From the NCBI GenBank assembly GCA_018055515.1, contig JAGPHL010000035.1, forward strand, positions 1 through 17,536: a stretch of DNA of 17,536 nucleotides, read 5' to 3'. How positions within the stretch are numbered: the stretch's first letter is position 1; the number at the start of each line of letters is the position of its first letter. This stretch comes from Anaerolineae bacterium (GTDB lineage: Bacteria > Chloroflexota > Anaerolineae > B4-G1 > SLSP01). The position numbers were made by a program, and so were the translations under genes. Positions 1 to 6,690 of the stretch are shown piece by piece. The notes beneath the pieces were generated by a model. It was not told the DNA's origin, made no database searches, and saw only the letters and a list, made by a program, of their open reading frames with translations.

Positions 1-97
1 AAATGGAGTTAGTGTGCCTGAAACGGCGTATTTGTCAATCCGGTAGGGCTTCCCACGGCTAAGTGAAGTCCTATCAATTTGAATTGAAGGATAAATA

Positions 98-664
98 ATG
101 GGCGAATTGAATGGGGAGCGCAAGTTGTTTGTACTGCTGGTGGGTGTAGTAGTACTATTGATAGCAGCCGTTATTGGTCTGTTTTTGCGCGTGAACCGCT
201 TAGAACAGGAAGTGCTAACTGCGGTCAATTCGTCTTTAGCCACGATGCCCTTTTCCGAAGCGGGTTTGGAGATTGGTGTTGCAGTTCCGTCGTTCATTTT
301 GCCCGACTCAAGAGGTCAGCAAGTGTCGCTTGTTGATCTAGCCGACTCACCAGTGATGTTAGTTTTTTGCTCAGTGCATTGTCCCGGCTGTAAGAACCTG
401 TACCCCCACTTGGCTGCCTTTGGTGCTAGCCACCCGGAAATCCAGGGGGTGTTGGTTTCCAAAGGAACGGTAGAAGAAAATCTAGCATTAGCCCAAGAAA
501 CAGGATTTTCTGTGCTGATGTGGGACGATCAAGTGGCGCAGGTTTATCAAGTTTTAGGAACGCCTTTCGTCTATCTGTTGGGTGAAGGAAACAGGGTTAT
601 CAATCGTGGTTTTGCTAACTCCTTGGAGCATCTTGAAGAACTGGCTGGATTTACAAAGCAATAG
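98..664 (+). CDS. Membrane-anchored thioredoxin-fold redoxin (MauD/TlpA-like)
   Basis: Predicted thiol-disulfide oxidoreductase held at the membrane with its catalytic domain outside. The 188-residue product has one N-terminal membrane segment (about residues 10-30), a short linker, then a thioredoxin/redoxin fold. Residues 62-80 are the usual leading strand and loop (VPSFILPDSRGQQVSL), the active site is C95-P-G-C98 followed by K99, and the cis-proline is in GTPF (T155-P156). The stretch MLVFCSVHCPGCK resembles MauD, which helps disulfide formation in the Cys-rich small subunit of methylamine dehydrogenase; TlpA/ResA-type proteins are the alternative. An extra cysteine (C91) sits just before the motif. 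AAGGA at 87-91 lies 6 nt before the ATG and fixes the start. The gene is less GC-rich than the xylan genes and is followed 115 nt later by a secreted eight-cysteine peptide, a natural substrate candidate. The fold is secure; the MauD-like role is inferred. Confidence 0.85.
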   Translation: MGELNGERKLFVLLVGVVVLLIAAVIGLFLRVNRLEQEVLTAVNSSLATMPFSEAGLEIGVAVPSFILPDSRGQQVSLVDLADSPVMLVFCSVHCPGCKNLYPHLAAFGASHPEIQGVLVSKGTVEENLALAQETGFSVLMWDDQVAQVYQVLGTPFVYLLGEGNRVINRGFANSLEHLEELAGFTKQ

Positions 665-764
665 TTCGGGCTCAGCGTTGGGAAAGCGGCTCTAGATCCA
701 GGATCTTCTTGATTCTGATGCGTAAGAGTTGTTTGGCTGCAACGCAACCCGAACGCAAGTTGGC

Positions 765-772
765 AAGGAGGT
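765..772 (+). promoter_or_regulatory. Shine-Dalgarno AAGGAGGT selecting the peptide start
   Basis: AAGGAGGT precedes two in-frame ATGs at 774 and 780. The first lies only 2 nt beyond the GGAGG core, too close for initiation, while the second is 8 nt beyond it. The start at 780 is therefore preferred over 774 and over the upstream TTG at 729. Confidence 0.75.
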
Positions 773-779
773 AATGATC

Positions 780-1043
780 ATGCGTGGGGAAAAGCTTATG
801 CAGCGGCTATTAGTGGTGCTGTTGGCGATCTCCTTTCTGTTGATGATTGCAGCCTTTGTTATCCCGGTCCATGCGAGGCCTTCTCAGCCTGACGGGTGGG
901 ACTGCTACGGCTATGTCTGTTGGGAAGCCCCTATCTGTGGGTATTTCCCAAATACGCATTGGTACTGTACTAATTATTGCCAATCTGTCCCCGGTGGAAG
1001 TTGGGCATGTCTTGGGGTGTCCGGCTGCCAAAATGGATGTTAA
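780..1043 (+). CDS. Secreted cysteine- and aromatic-rich small peptide
   Basis: Not recognised as a named family. From the ATG at 780 the product is 87 residues. Residues 1-32 look like a Sec signal peptide: basic MRGEK start, long hydrophobic core LLVVLLAISFLLMIAAFVI, and VHA before the predicted cut. The predicted mature peptide has 55 residues with eight cysteines at mature positions 10, 15, 21, 31, 35, 45, 51 and 55 (C-x4-C-x5-C-x9-C-x3-C-x9-C-x5-C-x3-C), four tryptophans and five tyrosines. Only one acidic pair breaks an otherwise nearly uncharged chain. The even cysteine count suggests four disulfides, which the redoxin gene just upstream could form or isomerise. The stop is 15 nt before an ABC permease. 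It could be a bacteriocin-like or signalling peptide, or a small electron-transfer or quinone-cofactor subunit in the style of MauA. The sequence alone does not decide. Confidence 0.7.
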   Translation: MRGEKLMQRLLVVLLAISFLLMIAAFVIPVHARPSQPDGWDCYGYVCWEAPICGYFPNTHWYCTNYCQSVPGGSWACLGVSGCQNGC

Positions 1044-1058
1044 GCTAAGTCGAGCGTT

Positions 1059-2156
1059 ATGTCGTCGTTCATAAAGTACCTGCTGCGCCGCGTGCTGGGG
1101 CTGGCTGTTACGTTCCTCTTGGTTACAGCGGGGCTCTACGGCATTCTCATGTTGGCGCCGGCGGAACAACGCGCCACGTTGTATTTCCCCCGCTTCGACC
1201 CATCCAGACGCGGCAACCCCGCGATGGATTTAGAGAAACTTCGTCAACAAATCATCGAGCAACATGGGATGAACGATCCCTATCCCCTGCAATATGGGCG
1301 GTGGCTGGCACAGTTACTGCGCGGGGACTTGGGTTGGAGTCCTGTTCTGCGCAGCGACGTTCTGACCGCCTTGTGGGTACGGACACCGGCGACGCTAGAG
1401 CTCACCCTCTACACTTTGCTGTTCTTCATCCCTTTAGGTCTGCTCGGAGGAACGGTCGCTGCATGGCGGCAGAACCGGCTCGTGGACTATGGTTTTCGGC
1501 TGGCGGCTTTTATTGCCACGTCTACGCCGCTCTTTATTCTGGCGCTGGTGCTGCTTTCGATCTTCTACGTGGGATTGGGCTGGTTTCCTATCAGCCGGCT
1601 TGGCGCCGCGGAGCAACTTGCGGTTGCCGATCCCACCTTCAGAAATTTCACCGGCCTGCTCACGCTGGATGGCCTGCTCAATCAACGGCCCGATATCACC
1701 CTTGGCGCGCTGCGGCGCTTAGTGCTGCCGGTTTTCACCCTGAGTCTGTATCACTGGGCGTCGCTAGGGCGTTTGACGCGGGCAGCCATGATCGAAGAGT
1801 TGGGCAAGGACTACGTGGTCGTGGCGCATGGAAAGGGTTTGCCTCCAGCTCGGGTGGTTGGAGTTCATGCGTTGCGCAACGCCATGATTCCGGCGCTGAA
1901 TAGCATCGGGCTTTCGGCCGCGGCGTTGGTCACAGGAGTTTTTGTCGTAGAGATCGTCTTCGATTTCCCTGGAATCTCGGCGGTGATTGTCATGGGCCTG
2001 CGTTCCGCCATCCAGTCGCAGACAGCGCCCGACTTCGCCTTGGTGATGGGCTTTGCCGTGTACAGTGTGTTGTTGGTGTTTCTGGTGACCTTCTGCATGG
2101 ATGTGCTACAGGCGCTCGCAGATCCGCGGATTCGGGAAAGGGTGGCGGAGCTTTGA
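1059..2156 (+). CDS. ABC transporter permease, oligopeptide type (DppB/OppB-like)
   Basis: Inner-membrane permease of the dipeptide/oligopeptide/nickel importer family, 365 residues, slightly longer than the usual 310-340. It has the typical layout: N-terminal membrane helix (about 8-32), an extracytoplasmic segment with the family-typical LRGDLGWS (88-94), a block of helices from about 113 to 175, and the cytoplasmic EAA loop at about 241-278 (RAAMIEELGKDYVVVAHGKG, then HALRNAMIP) that contacts the ATPase. It ends in the conserved DPRIR. The ATG at 1059 lies 15 nt after the peptide stop with only a weak ribosome binding site, so translation probably follows from upstream. The stop overlaps the next permease by 4 nt. 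The substrate is unknown. The family normally imports peptides with a binding protein, but neither binding protein nor ATPase is in view. Confidence 0.85.
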   Translation: MSSFIKYLLRRVLGLAVTFLLVTAGLYGILMLAPAEQRATLYFPRFDPSRRGNPAMDLEKLRQQIIEQHGMNDPYPLQYGRWLAQLLRGDLGWSPVLRSDVLTALWVRTPATLELTLYTLLFFIPLGLLGGTVAAWRQNRLVDYGFRLAAFIATSTPLFILALVLLSIFYVGLGWFPISRLGAAEQLAVADPTFRNFTGLLTLDGLLNQRPDITLGALRRLVLPVFTLSLYHWASLGRLTRAAMIEELGKDYVVVAHGKGLPPARVVGVHALRNAMIPALNSIGLSAAALVTGVFVVEIVFDFPGISAVIVMGLRSAIQSQTAPDFALVMGFAVYSVLLVFLVTFCMDVLQALADPRIRERVAEL

Positions 2157-3604
2157 GCCGCATTTTGGGACGCGGGATAGCACGCCACAAACGATGGTTG
2201 TGGTGGGGCTGCCTCGTGCTGGGATTGCTCGCGGCATTGATCCTCGGGGGACGTTGGATGTCAACCGGCGGCGCAGGGCCATTCCGTCACCCGCAGCCAG
2301 ATCTTGATGAGGCCGAGCTTCTCCAGATCTCCCGGCGCTACGCGCTCACCGGCGATGTGGCCTGGGCTTATTCGCAACTAGATTTGGCGCACTGGCAAAA
2401 GGCAACCCTCCTCGCGATGCTCAGGGAACTCATTCTCAAATATGCAGGTCGAGAAGAGGCAGTTTACCTGGAAGTTCTCCTGGCCGCGGTGACAAATCCT
2501 ATCCCGGAGATGCCGCTGAGCCCCTGGTACAAAGATCTGCCGGCCAAACTGGCAGTACTCATCCTACTGCCCCCGATGCTGGTGGTGGGAGGGGCCGTGG
2601 GTTTTAGATCGGCCTATCGTTCGCGCCCCGGGCTGCGGCGGTGGTTTCCGGCCAAGGGGCTCTACCGCTTCTTCTCAGTAAGGCACAACGTCGTTGCTTT
2701 GAGCCTCATAGGAGTGTGCGTGCTCATCGCCAGTTGCGCTTCATGGCTGGCGCCTCCCGTCAACCCGTTATTTCCCTCACCGGTGCGCATCGTGGTGACG
2801 GGAGACACCCTGGCAGCTCAGACGCGCTCCAGACAACTTCCCCTTCCGCCTGCTCCGGGCGTGCCGTTAGGCACCGTTCCCGGCGGGTTTGATGTTTTCT
2901 ACTCGCTGATCTGGGGCTTTCGCTTTGCAGTGTCTTTTGGCCTGTCGGTCGCATTGCTGGCGGCTTGTCTGGGAATCATGATCGGCGTATTCAGCGTTGT
3001 CCTGGGAGGCGTGGCGGCATGGGGCATACGGCGTGTCACGGATGCTTTTCTCATGGTGCCGCTCCTGGCTGGAATATGGCTGTTCAAGCAAGTGATGTGG
3101 GGTAAAGCCACCACCGTATTTTCTCCCATGATGATCGCCTTGATCGCGTTTTCCTGGATGCCGTACACGCGTGTTGCGGGCGCTGGCATGGCGCAGCTGC
3201 AACAGGCTGAATATGCGTTAGCCGCCAGGACCGTCGGCGCTTCCAGGATGCGTGTGGTCTTCCGGCACTTACTCCCCAATGCACTTCCGCCTGTCATCGT
3301 CTTGCTGGCGCGCGATATCGGCAATCTGGTCGTCCTGGAAGCGACCCTCACGTTCATCGGTATCGGCGGCGATGGGCCTTGGGGTCTGTTGCTGGCTTCT
3401 GGAAGAGATTGGATCGTTGGACTGGGCGGGAATCCCTTTTTGCACTGGTGGGTTTTCTTGCCCATCACCCTGAGCATGATTCTGTTTTGTGTTGGCTGGA
3501 ATCTATTAGGCGATGGCCTCAATATCGCTCTCAATCCCCATGCAACGGCGTCACTCCACGGAAAGGGTAAAGAGGGCACACGACGCACCGGCGAGGAAGG
3601 ATGA
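2153..3604 (+). CDS. ABC transporter permease, DppC-like, with N-terminal extension
   Basis: Partner permease of the preceding gene. It starts with TTG at 2153, overlapping the upstream stop as TTGA, a translational-coupling arrangement; GGCGGAG just upstream can serve as ribosome binding site. Of 483 residues, the C-terminal part from about 175 is a DppC-type permease: helix 178-199, the family's PLGT motif (238-241, where DppC usually continues DELGRD but here reads VPGGFD), core helices, and an EAA loop at about 343-380 (QAEYALAARTVGASRMRVVF, then RHLLPNALPP). The N-terminal 170 residues are not typical. They hold a membrane helix (14-33), a soluble stretch of about 95 residues rich in charged helices (48-130), and a second helix (about 132-150). 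That extra domain would sit outside if the first helix runs in-to-out. The tail (465-483) is polar and basic. Function beyond peptide-type transport is unknown. Confidence 0.8.
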   Translation: MSRILGRGIARHKRWLWWGCLVLGLLAALILGGRWMSTGGAGPFRHPQPDLDEAELLQISRRYALTGDVAWAYSQLDLAHWQKATLLAMLRELILKYAGREEAVYLEVLLAAVTNPIPEMPLSPWYKDLPAKLAVLILLPPMLVVGGAVGFRSAYRSRPGLRRWFPAKGLYRFFSVRHNVVALSLIGVCVLIASCASWLAPPVNPLFPSPVRIVVTGDTLAAQTRSRQLPLPPAPGVPLGTVPGGFDVFYSLIWGFRFAVSFGLSVALLAACLGIMIGVFSVVLGGVAAWGIRRVTDAFLMVPLLAGIWLFKQVMWGKATTVFSPMMIALIAFSWMPYTRVAGAGMAQLQQAEYALAARTVGASRMRVVFRHLLPNALPPVIVLLARDIGNLVVLEATLTFIGIGGDGPWGLLLASGRDWIVGLGGNPFLHWWVFLPITLSMILFCVGWNLLGDGLNIALNPHATASLHGKGKEGTRRTGEEG

Positions 3605-3648
3605 TAAGAGGTTCGCCAGGAATTCCTGTGGCATCAGCAACCCTATTT

Positions 3649-3671
3649 AGGAGGACTTTTTTTCTCCTCTT
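3649..3671 (+). terminator. Weak stem with T-rich loop after the permease pair
   Basis: AGGAGGA (3649-3655) can pair with TCCTCTT (3665-3671) around a 9-nt loop containing seven T. The stem is short, one pair is G-U, and the T run is in the loop instead of after the stem, so this is only a possible terminator for the upstream operon. Confidence 0.25.
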
Positions 3672-3778
3672 CAACTCTGAACTTTAGCTCCCCTGAACTC
3701 ACTTACGAGTGCGGGCGGTTGTCAAGGGACGCCGTCACGAATTTTCGGGAATTCCCCCCCAAAATCGGTCGAAAGGTC

Positions 3779-3806
3779 TTGACATTTCATTTTCTCATGT
3801 TAGAAT
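3779..3806 (+). promoter_or_regulatory. Sigma70-like promoter upstream of the xylan locus
   Basis: TTGACA (3779-3784) is a perfect -35 hexamer and TAGAAT (3801-3806) a good -10, separated by 16 bp in an AT-rich stretch. Transcription would start near 3813, inside the LacI-type operator at 3812-3825. It is the only convincing promoter seen on the + strand between the permease pair and xylB, so it may drive the regulator and the whole downstream locus. Confidence 0.65.
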
Positions 3807-3811
3807 AATCA

Positions 3812-3825
3812 TGTAAGCGCTTCCA
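3812..3825 (+). promoter_or_regulatory. LacI-family operator O1 (TGTAAGCGCTTCCA)
   Basis: A 14-bp palindrome with the AAGCGCTT core typical of LacI/GalR-family and CcpA-like sites; only one outer pair is mismatched. It begins 5 bp after the -10 hexamer and covers the likely transcription start, a position where a bound repressor would block initiation. The adjacent LacI-type regulator is the obvious ligand. Confidence 0.7.
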
Positions 3826-3838
3826 AATCCAGAGCCGT

Positions 3839-3892
3839 GCTGCCGGGGTTCTGGCTTCAGCCTAAAGGATTCTGCTTCGCATCTCCGGCAGC
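3839..3892 (+). repeat. Strong stem-loop at the start of the leader
   Basis: GCTGCCGGGG (3839-3848) pairs with CTCCGGCAGC (3883-3892) over 10 bp with one G-U, enclosing 34 nt that contains a second small hairpin, GGCTTCAGCC (3853-3862). On the opposite strand the inner hairpin reads GGCTGAAGCC, the same stem-GA-stem design as the repeat copies at 6798-6811 and 16540-16553, so this is probably a diverged member of the same interspersed repeat family. It would form about 26 nt after the predicted transcription start. Confidence 0.55.
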
Positions 3893-4188
3893 GGCGCCTT
3901 ACCAGCTACCGATAATCCTGCCATTGCCGGGAATCACGCCTTCAGAGATGACTGCAAAATCGCCTGGTCGTCCCAAAAATCGCTCTGAAATTGCAGGATG
4001 CATGGGGCGCGCAATGTTGATTAGCACAAAACGCCCTCGACGACGACGTCGGCCCGGCAAAAGCGTCGTTACACCATGAGCTTTACAGCGGCCATTTTTG
4101 TGGATGGTAATACGGGATAATTTCACGTTCGATGTCCAACTGCTACAGGCCTGTCCTTAACCCGACGGGCCTAAAAAATGAATTTTCA
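3893..4188. other. Leader or intergenic stretch with no convincing gene
   Basis: About 300 nt between the leader hairpin and the second operator. Overlapping open frames exist on both strands (80 codons on + from 3837, 75 codons on - ending at 3899), but neither has a good ribosome binding site or a recognisable domain, and both owe their arginine- and proline-rich content to a run of CGA/CGT/CGG-type triplets near 4038-4055. ACAGGCCTGT (4145-4154) is a perfect 10-bp palindrome. GATAAT at 4116-4121 could be a -10 hexamer but has no matching -35. No known riboswitch is recognised. Confidence 0.4.
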
Positions 4189-4202
4189 TGTAAACGCTTA
4201 CA
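4189..4202 (+). promoter_or_regulatory. LacI-family operator O2 (TGTAAACGCTTACA)
   Basis: A 14-bp near-perfect palindrome with one internal mismatched pair, matching the LacI/GalR-family consensus TGTAAGCGCTTACA. It ends at the AAGGA ribosome binding site of the regulator gene, so a bound repressor could act as a roadblock or as an auxiliary site. Its centre is 377 bp from that of O1. Confidence 0.75.
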
Positions 4203-4210
4203 AGGATATC

Positions 4211-5254
4211 ATGGCGCCTGGTCGCAAAATCACCATTTTCGATGTCGCAACTGAAGCCGGGGTGTCCTTCGGCACCGTCTCGCGCGTGATCAACAATGAC
4301 GTTCACGTCAAACCGGAGACCCGCGAGCGCGTGCTCCAGGCCATGGAGAAATTGGGATTTGTGGCCAACCGGCAGGCGCGCAGCCTGGCAGGGGGCAAGA
4401 CCAACGCCATCGGGCTGCTCGTCCCGGATTTGGGCACCGGCTACATCGGCGAAATCATTCGCGGCATAGATGCCGAATTGACGTTGCAAGGGCTGGACCT
4501 CATCCTCTACACCACCCATCGCACCGCCAGTAAGGAAGCGAACTACGTCGCCAACCTGGCGCATGGCATGGTGGATGGGTTGTTGCTGGTGTTGCCGCGC
4601 AATCCGGCGGATTATGTCGGCACGCTGACGCAGCGCAATTTCCCCTTCGTGCTCATTGACCATCAAGGCACGGGCAAGGATTGTCCGGCGGTAGGAGCGA
4701 CCAACTGGCAGGGCGCGTTCGACGCCACCGAGCATCTCATCAGACTGGGGCACCGACGCATCGGCTTCATCACCGGCTCGATGGATCTCGGCTGCGCCCA
4801 GGACCGGCTGGCGGGGTATCGTGCGGCGCTGCGCACCCATCACCTCCCCACCGCCGATGAACTGATCTACGAGGGCACTTTCTTCCAACCCGATGGCTTC
4901 ACCGGCGCGCAGGTCCTGCTCGACCTGCCCCATCCTCCTACCGCCATCTTTGCCTCCAACGATGTGATGGCCATGGGCGTGATGGATGCCATCCGTGATC
5001 GTGGGCTGCGGATTCCCGATGACGTCTCGGTATTAGGATTCGATGACATCCCGCAGGCCTCGCTGGTGCGACCGGCGCTGACCACAATCCAACAACCCCT
5101 GGAAAAAATGGGGCGCGTGGCCACCCAAATGCTGCTGGATCTGCTGGAAGATCCCGCCAGGCCGGTACAACGCATCGAGCTGCCCACGAAACTCATCCTC
5201 CGTGATTCGTGTTGTTTGCAGCGCAACAACGCCACAACGACATCCCCTCAATGA
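4211..5254 (+). CDS. LacI/GalR-family transcriptional regulator
   Basis: Probable repressor of the xylan locus, responding to xylose or a xylo-oligosaccharide. The 347-residue product opens with the family helix-turn-helix (ITIFDVATEAGVSFGTVSRV, residues 7-26), followed by VKPETRERVLQAMEKLGF (33-50) and the hinge helix RQARSLAGG (54-62). Next comes the periplasmic-binding-protein-like sensor domain, with IGLLVPDL at about 67-74, HLIRLGHRRIGFITG and the late ASNDVMAMGVMDAIRDRGLRIPDDVSVLGFDD segment. Family length is normal. The ATG at 4211 is preferred to one 11 codons upstream because family members begin just before the helix-turn-helix, AAGGA (4202-4206) lies in front of it, and the upstream choice would place operator O2 inside the coding region. 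Two operators flanking its leader suggest autoregulation. The C-terminal tail after DSCC is polar and variable. The inducer is inferred from neighbours only. Confidence 0.92.
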   Translation: MAPGRKITIFDVATEAGVSFGTVSRVINNDVHVKPETRERVLQAMEKLGFVANRQARSLAGGKTNAIGLLVPDLGTGYIGEIIRGIDAELTLQGLDLILYTTHRTASKEANYVANLAHGMVDGLLLVLPRNPADYVGTLTQRNFPFVLIDHQGTGKDCPAVGATNWQGAFDATEHLIRLGHRRIGFITGSMDLGCAQDRLAGYRAALRTHHLPTADELIYEGTFFQPDGFTGAQVLLDLPHPPTAIFASNDVMAMGVMDAIRDRGLRIPDDVSVLGFDDIPQASLVRPALTTIQQPLEKMGRVATQMLLDLLEDPARPVQRIELPTKLILRDSCCLQRNNATTTSPQ

Positions 5255-5262
5255 ATGAGCTG

Positions 5263-5276
5263 TAAGGAGGTGATCC
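5263..5276 (+). promoter_or_regulatory. Full-length anti-16S sequence (TAAGGAGGTGATCC)
   Basis: This 14-nt stretch is the exact complement of the conserved 3' end of bacterial 16S rRNA (GGATCACCTCCTTA), much longer than a working Shine-Dalgarno. It lies 9 nt after the regulator stop and about 90 nt before the binding-protein start, which has its own AAGGAGG. No usual-spaced start codon follows it. It could be a ribosome standby or loading site in the lacI-to-binding-protein spacer, or chance. Confidence 0.5.
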
Positions 5277-5365
5277 CAGACCCAACGCATAACCACAAGA
5301 TCCAACCGTCTCGAATTCGAAGCTGTAGTATCCATTCAATTACCTGTTTGAAGAAGGAGGACCCC

Positions 5366-6673
5366 ATGAAACGCACATTCTTTCGTTTACTGGCGCTGGT
5401 CATGATTGCCGCGACCGTGCTCGCGGGCTGCGGCGGCACGCAAGGGACTCAAACCCCTGCAACATCCGGCGACCAGAAAGTCACCATCACCTGGTGGCAC
5501 ATCACCACGGCCGAAAATCAAAAGGCCGTCTGGCAGAAGCTCGCCGACGAGTACATGGCGGCGCATCCGAACGTCACCATTGAGATCACGGTGCTGGAAA
5601 ACGAGGCTTTCAAGACCAAACTGACTACCGTCATGCAGTCCGGCAATCCGCCCGACATTTTCCAGAGCTGGGGCGGCGGAACGATGAATCAATACGCCGA
5701 GGCCGGCTTGCTCAAGGACATCACAGCGGACCTGGATGCCGATGGCGGCGCCTGGCGCAACACCTTCGCCCCCGGCGCGTTGGGCGTCTATGCGTACCAG
5801 GGCAAGAACTACGGCGTGCCGTGGGACATGGGGATGGTGGGCATGTGGTACAACAAGGCCCTCTTCGCCCAGGCCGGCATCACCAATCCGCCGACCACCT
5901 GGACTGAGCTGCTCGATGTCGTCAAGAAACTCAAGGCCGCCGGCATCACGCCGATCGCTGTCGGCGCCGGCGATAAGTGGCCGGCCGCCTTCTGGTGGGA
6001 GTACCTGGCAACGCGCATCGGCGGCGAGTCCGCTTTCACCGCTGCGGCTAACCGCACCGGGTCATTCACAGATCCGGCCTTCATCGAAGCCGGCAGAAAG
6101 CTCCAGGAGCTCATCGCGCTCGAGCCGTTCCAGGAAGGCTTCCTCGGAGCGACGTGGGGAGATGAGGCGACCATCATCGGCAACGGCAAGGCGGCCATGG
6201 ACCTGATGGGGCAATGGGCGCCCGGCGCATTCGCCGACAACAGCCCCGATGGCAAGGGATTGGGCGAGAACCTCGGGTGGTTCCCCTTCCCCATGGTCGA
6301 GGGCGGCAAGGGCGATCCGAATGACGCCGTCGGCGGCGGCAACGGTTTCGCCCTCGGCAAGAACGCGCCTGCCGAAGCCGTGGACTTCGTCAAATATCTG
6401 ACGCGCGCCGAATCCCAGGTGCAGTGCGCCGAGGTCGGCTTCTGCATCCCGGTGGTCAAGGGCGGCGAGGCGGGCCTGAAGGATCCCCTGATGATCCAGA
6501 TTCAGCAATCGCTCGCCAAGGCGAAGTACTTCCAGCTGTACTACGATCAGGCGCTGACCCCCGCATTGGGTTCGGTCGTGAATGACGCGGTGCAGGGTCT
6601 CTTCGCCGGGACGCTGACGCCGGAGCAGGCCGCGCAAACCATCGAAGATTCAGCCAAGCAAGAGCTGCAGTAA
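5366..6673 (+). CDS. ABC sugar-binding lipoprotein (family 1 solute-binding protein)
   Basis: Extracellular solute-binding protein that should capture xylo-oligosaccharides and deliver them to the downstream permeases. The 435-residue product begins with a lipoprotein signal peptide (MKRTFFRLLALVMIAATVLAGC) whose lipobox LAGC puts the acylated cysteine at residue 22, then a GT-rich linker. Residues 38-100 show the family-1 start (VTITWWHITTAENQKAVWQK, later NPPDIFQSWGGG). The Trp- and Gly-rich midsection (KNYGVPWDMGMVGMWYNKALF) is typical of carbohydrate-binding members, and the length is normal. The ATG at 5366 is chosen because AAGGAGG (5354-5360) is 5 nt upstream and the signal peptide starts there, although the frame is open upstream without a stop. 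It is 111 nt downstream of the regulator and is followed by a stable hairpin at 6691-6720, which may keep its transcript more abundant than the permease part. Sugar specificity is inferred from the locus. Confidence 0.92.
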   Translation: MKRTFFRLLALVMIAATVLAGCGGTQGTQTPATSGDQKVTITWWHITTAENQKAVWQKLADEYMAAHPNVTIEITVLENEAFKTKLTTVMQSGNPPDIFQSWGGGTMNQYAEAGLLKDITADLDADGGAWRNTFAPGALGVYAYQGKNYGVPWDMGMVGMWYNKALFAQAGITNPPTTWTELLDVVKKLKAAGITPIAVGAGDKWPAAFWWEYLATRIGGESAFTAAANRTGSFTDPAFIEAGRKLQELIALEPFQEGFLGATWGDEATIIGNGKAAMDLMGQWAPGAFADNSPDGKGLGENLGWFPFPMVEGGKGDPNDAVGGGNGFALGKNAPAEAVDFVKYLTRAESQVQCAEVGFCIPVVKGGEAGLKDPLMIQIQQSLAKAKYFQLYYDQALTPALGSVVNDAVQGLFAGTLTPEQAAQTIEDSAKQELQ

Positions 6674-6690
6674 GGCGGTGCAACCCGTGG

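Noticed and set aside
2..62. Two short open frames running off the left edge (ending at 46 and 62), possibly the tail of an upstream gene
   Set aside because: Only 14-19 codons each, in competing frames, with no recognisable motif, so neither can be called.
694..706. AGATCC-A-GGATCT near-palindrome after the redoxin gene as a terminator
   Set aside because: A 5-bp stem with a 3-nt loop and no T run is too weak.
729..779. Longer N-terminus for the Cys-rich peptide starting at TTG 729
   Set aside because: It would place 17 polar residues before the signal peptide and the Shine-Dalgarno inside the gene.
3617..3756. Palindromes CAGGAATTCCTG (3617-3628) and GGGAATTCCC (3747-3756)
   Set aside because: Short, with an EcoRI-like core and no positional relation to a promoter; can arise by chance.
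3837..4126. 80-codon + strand and 75-codon - strand ORFs overlapping in the leader
   Set aside because: No good ribosome binding site, no domain, and composition explained by a CGA/CGT/CGG-rich run; they overlap each other antisense.
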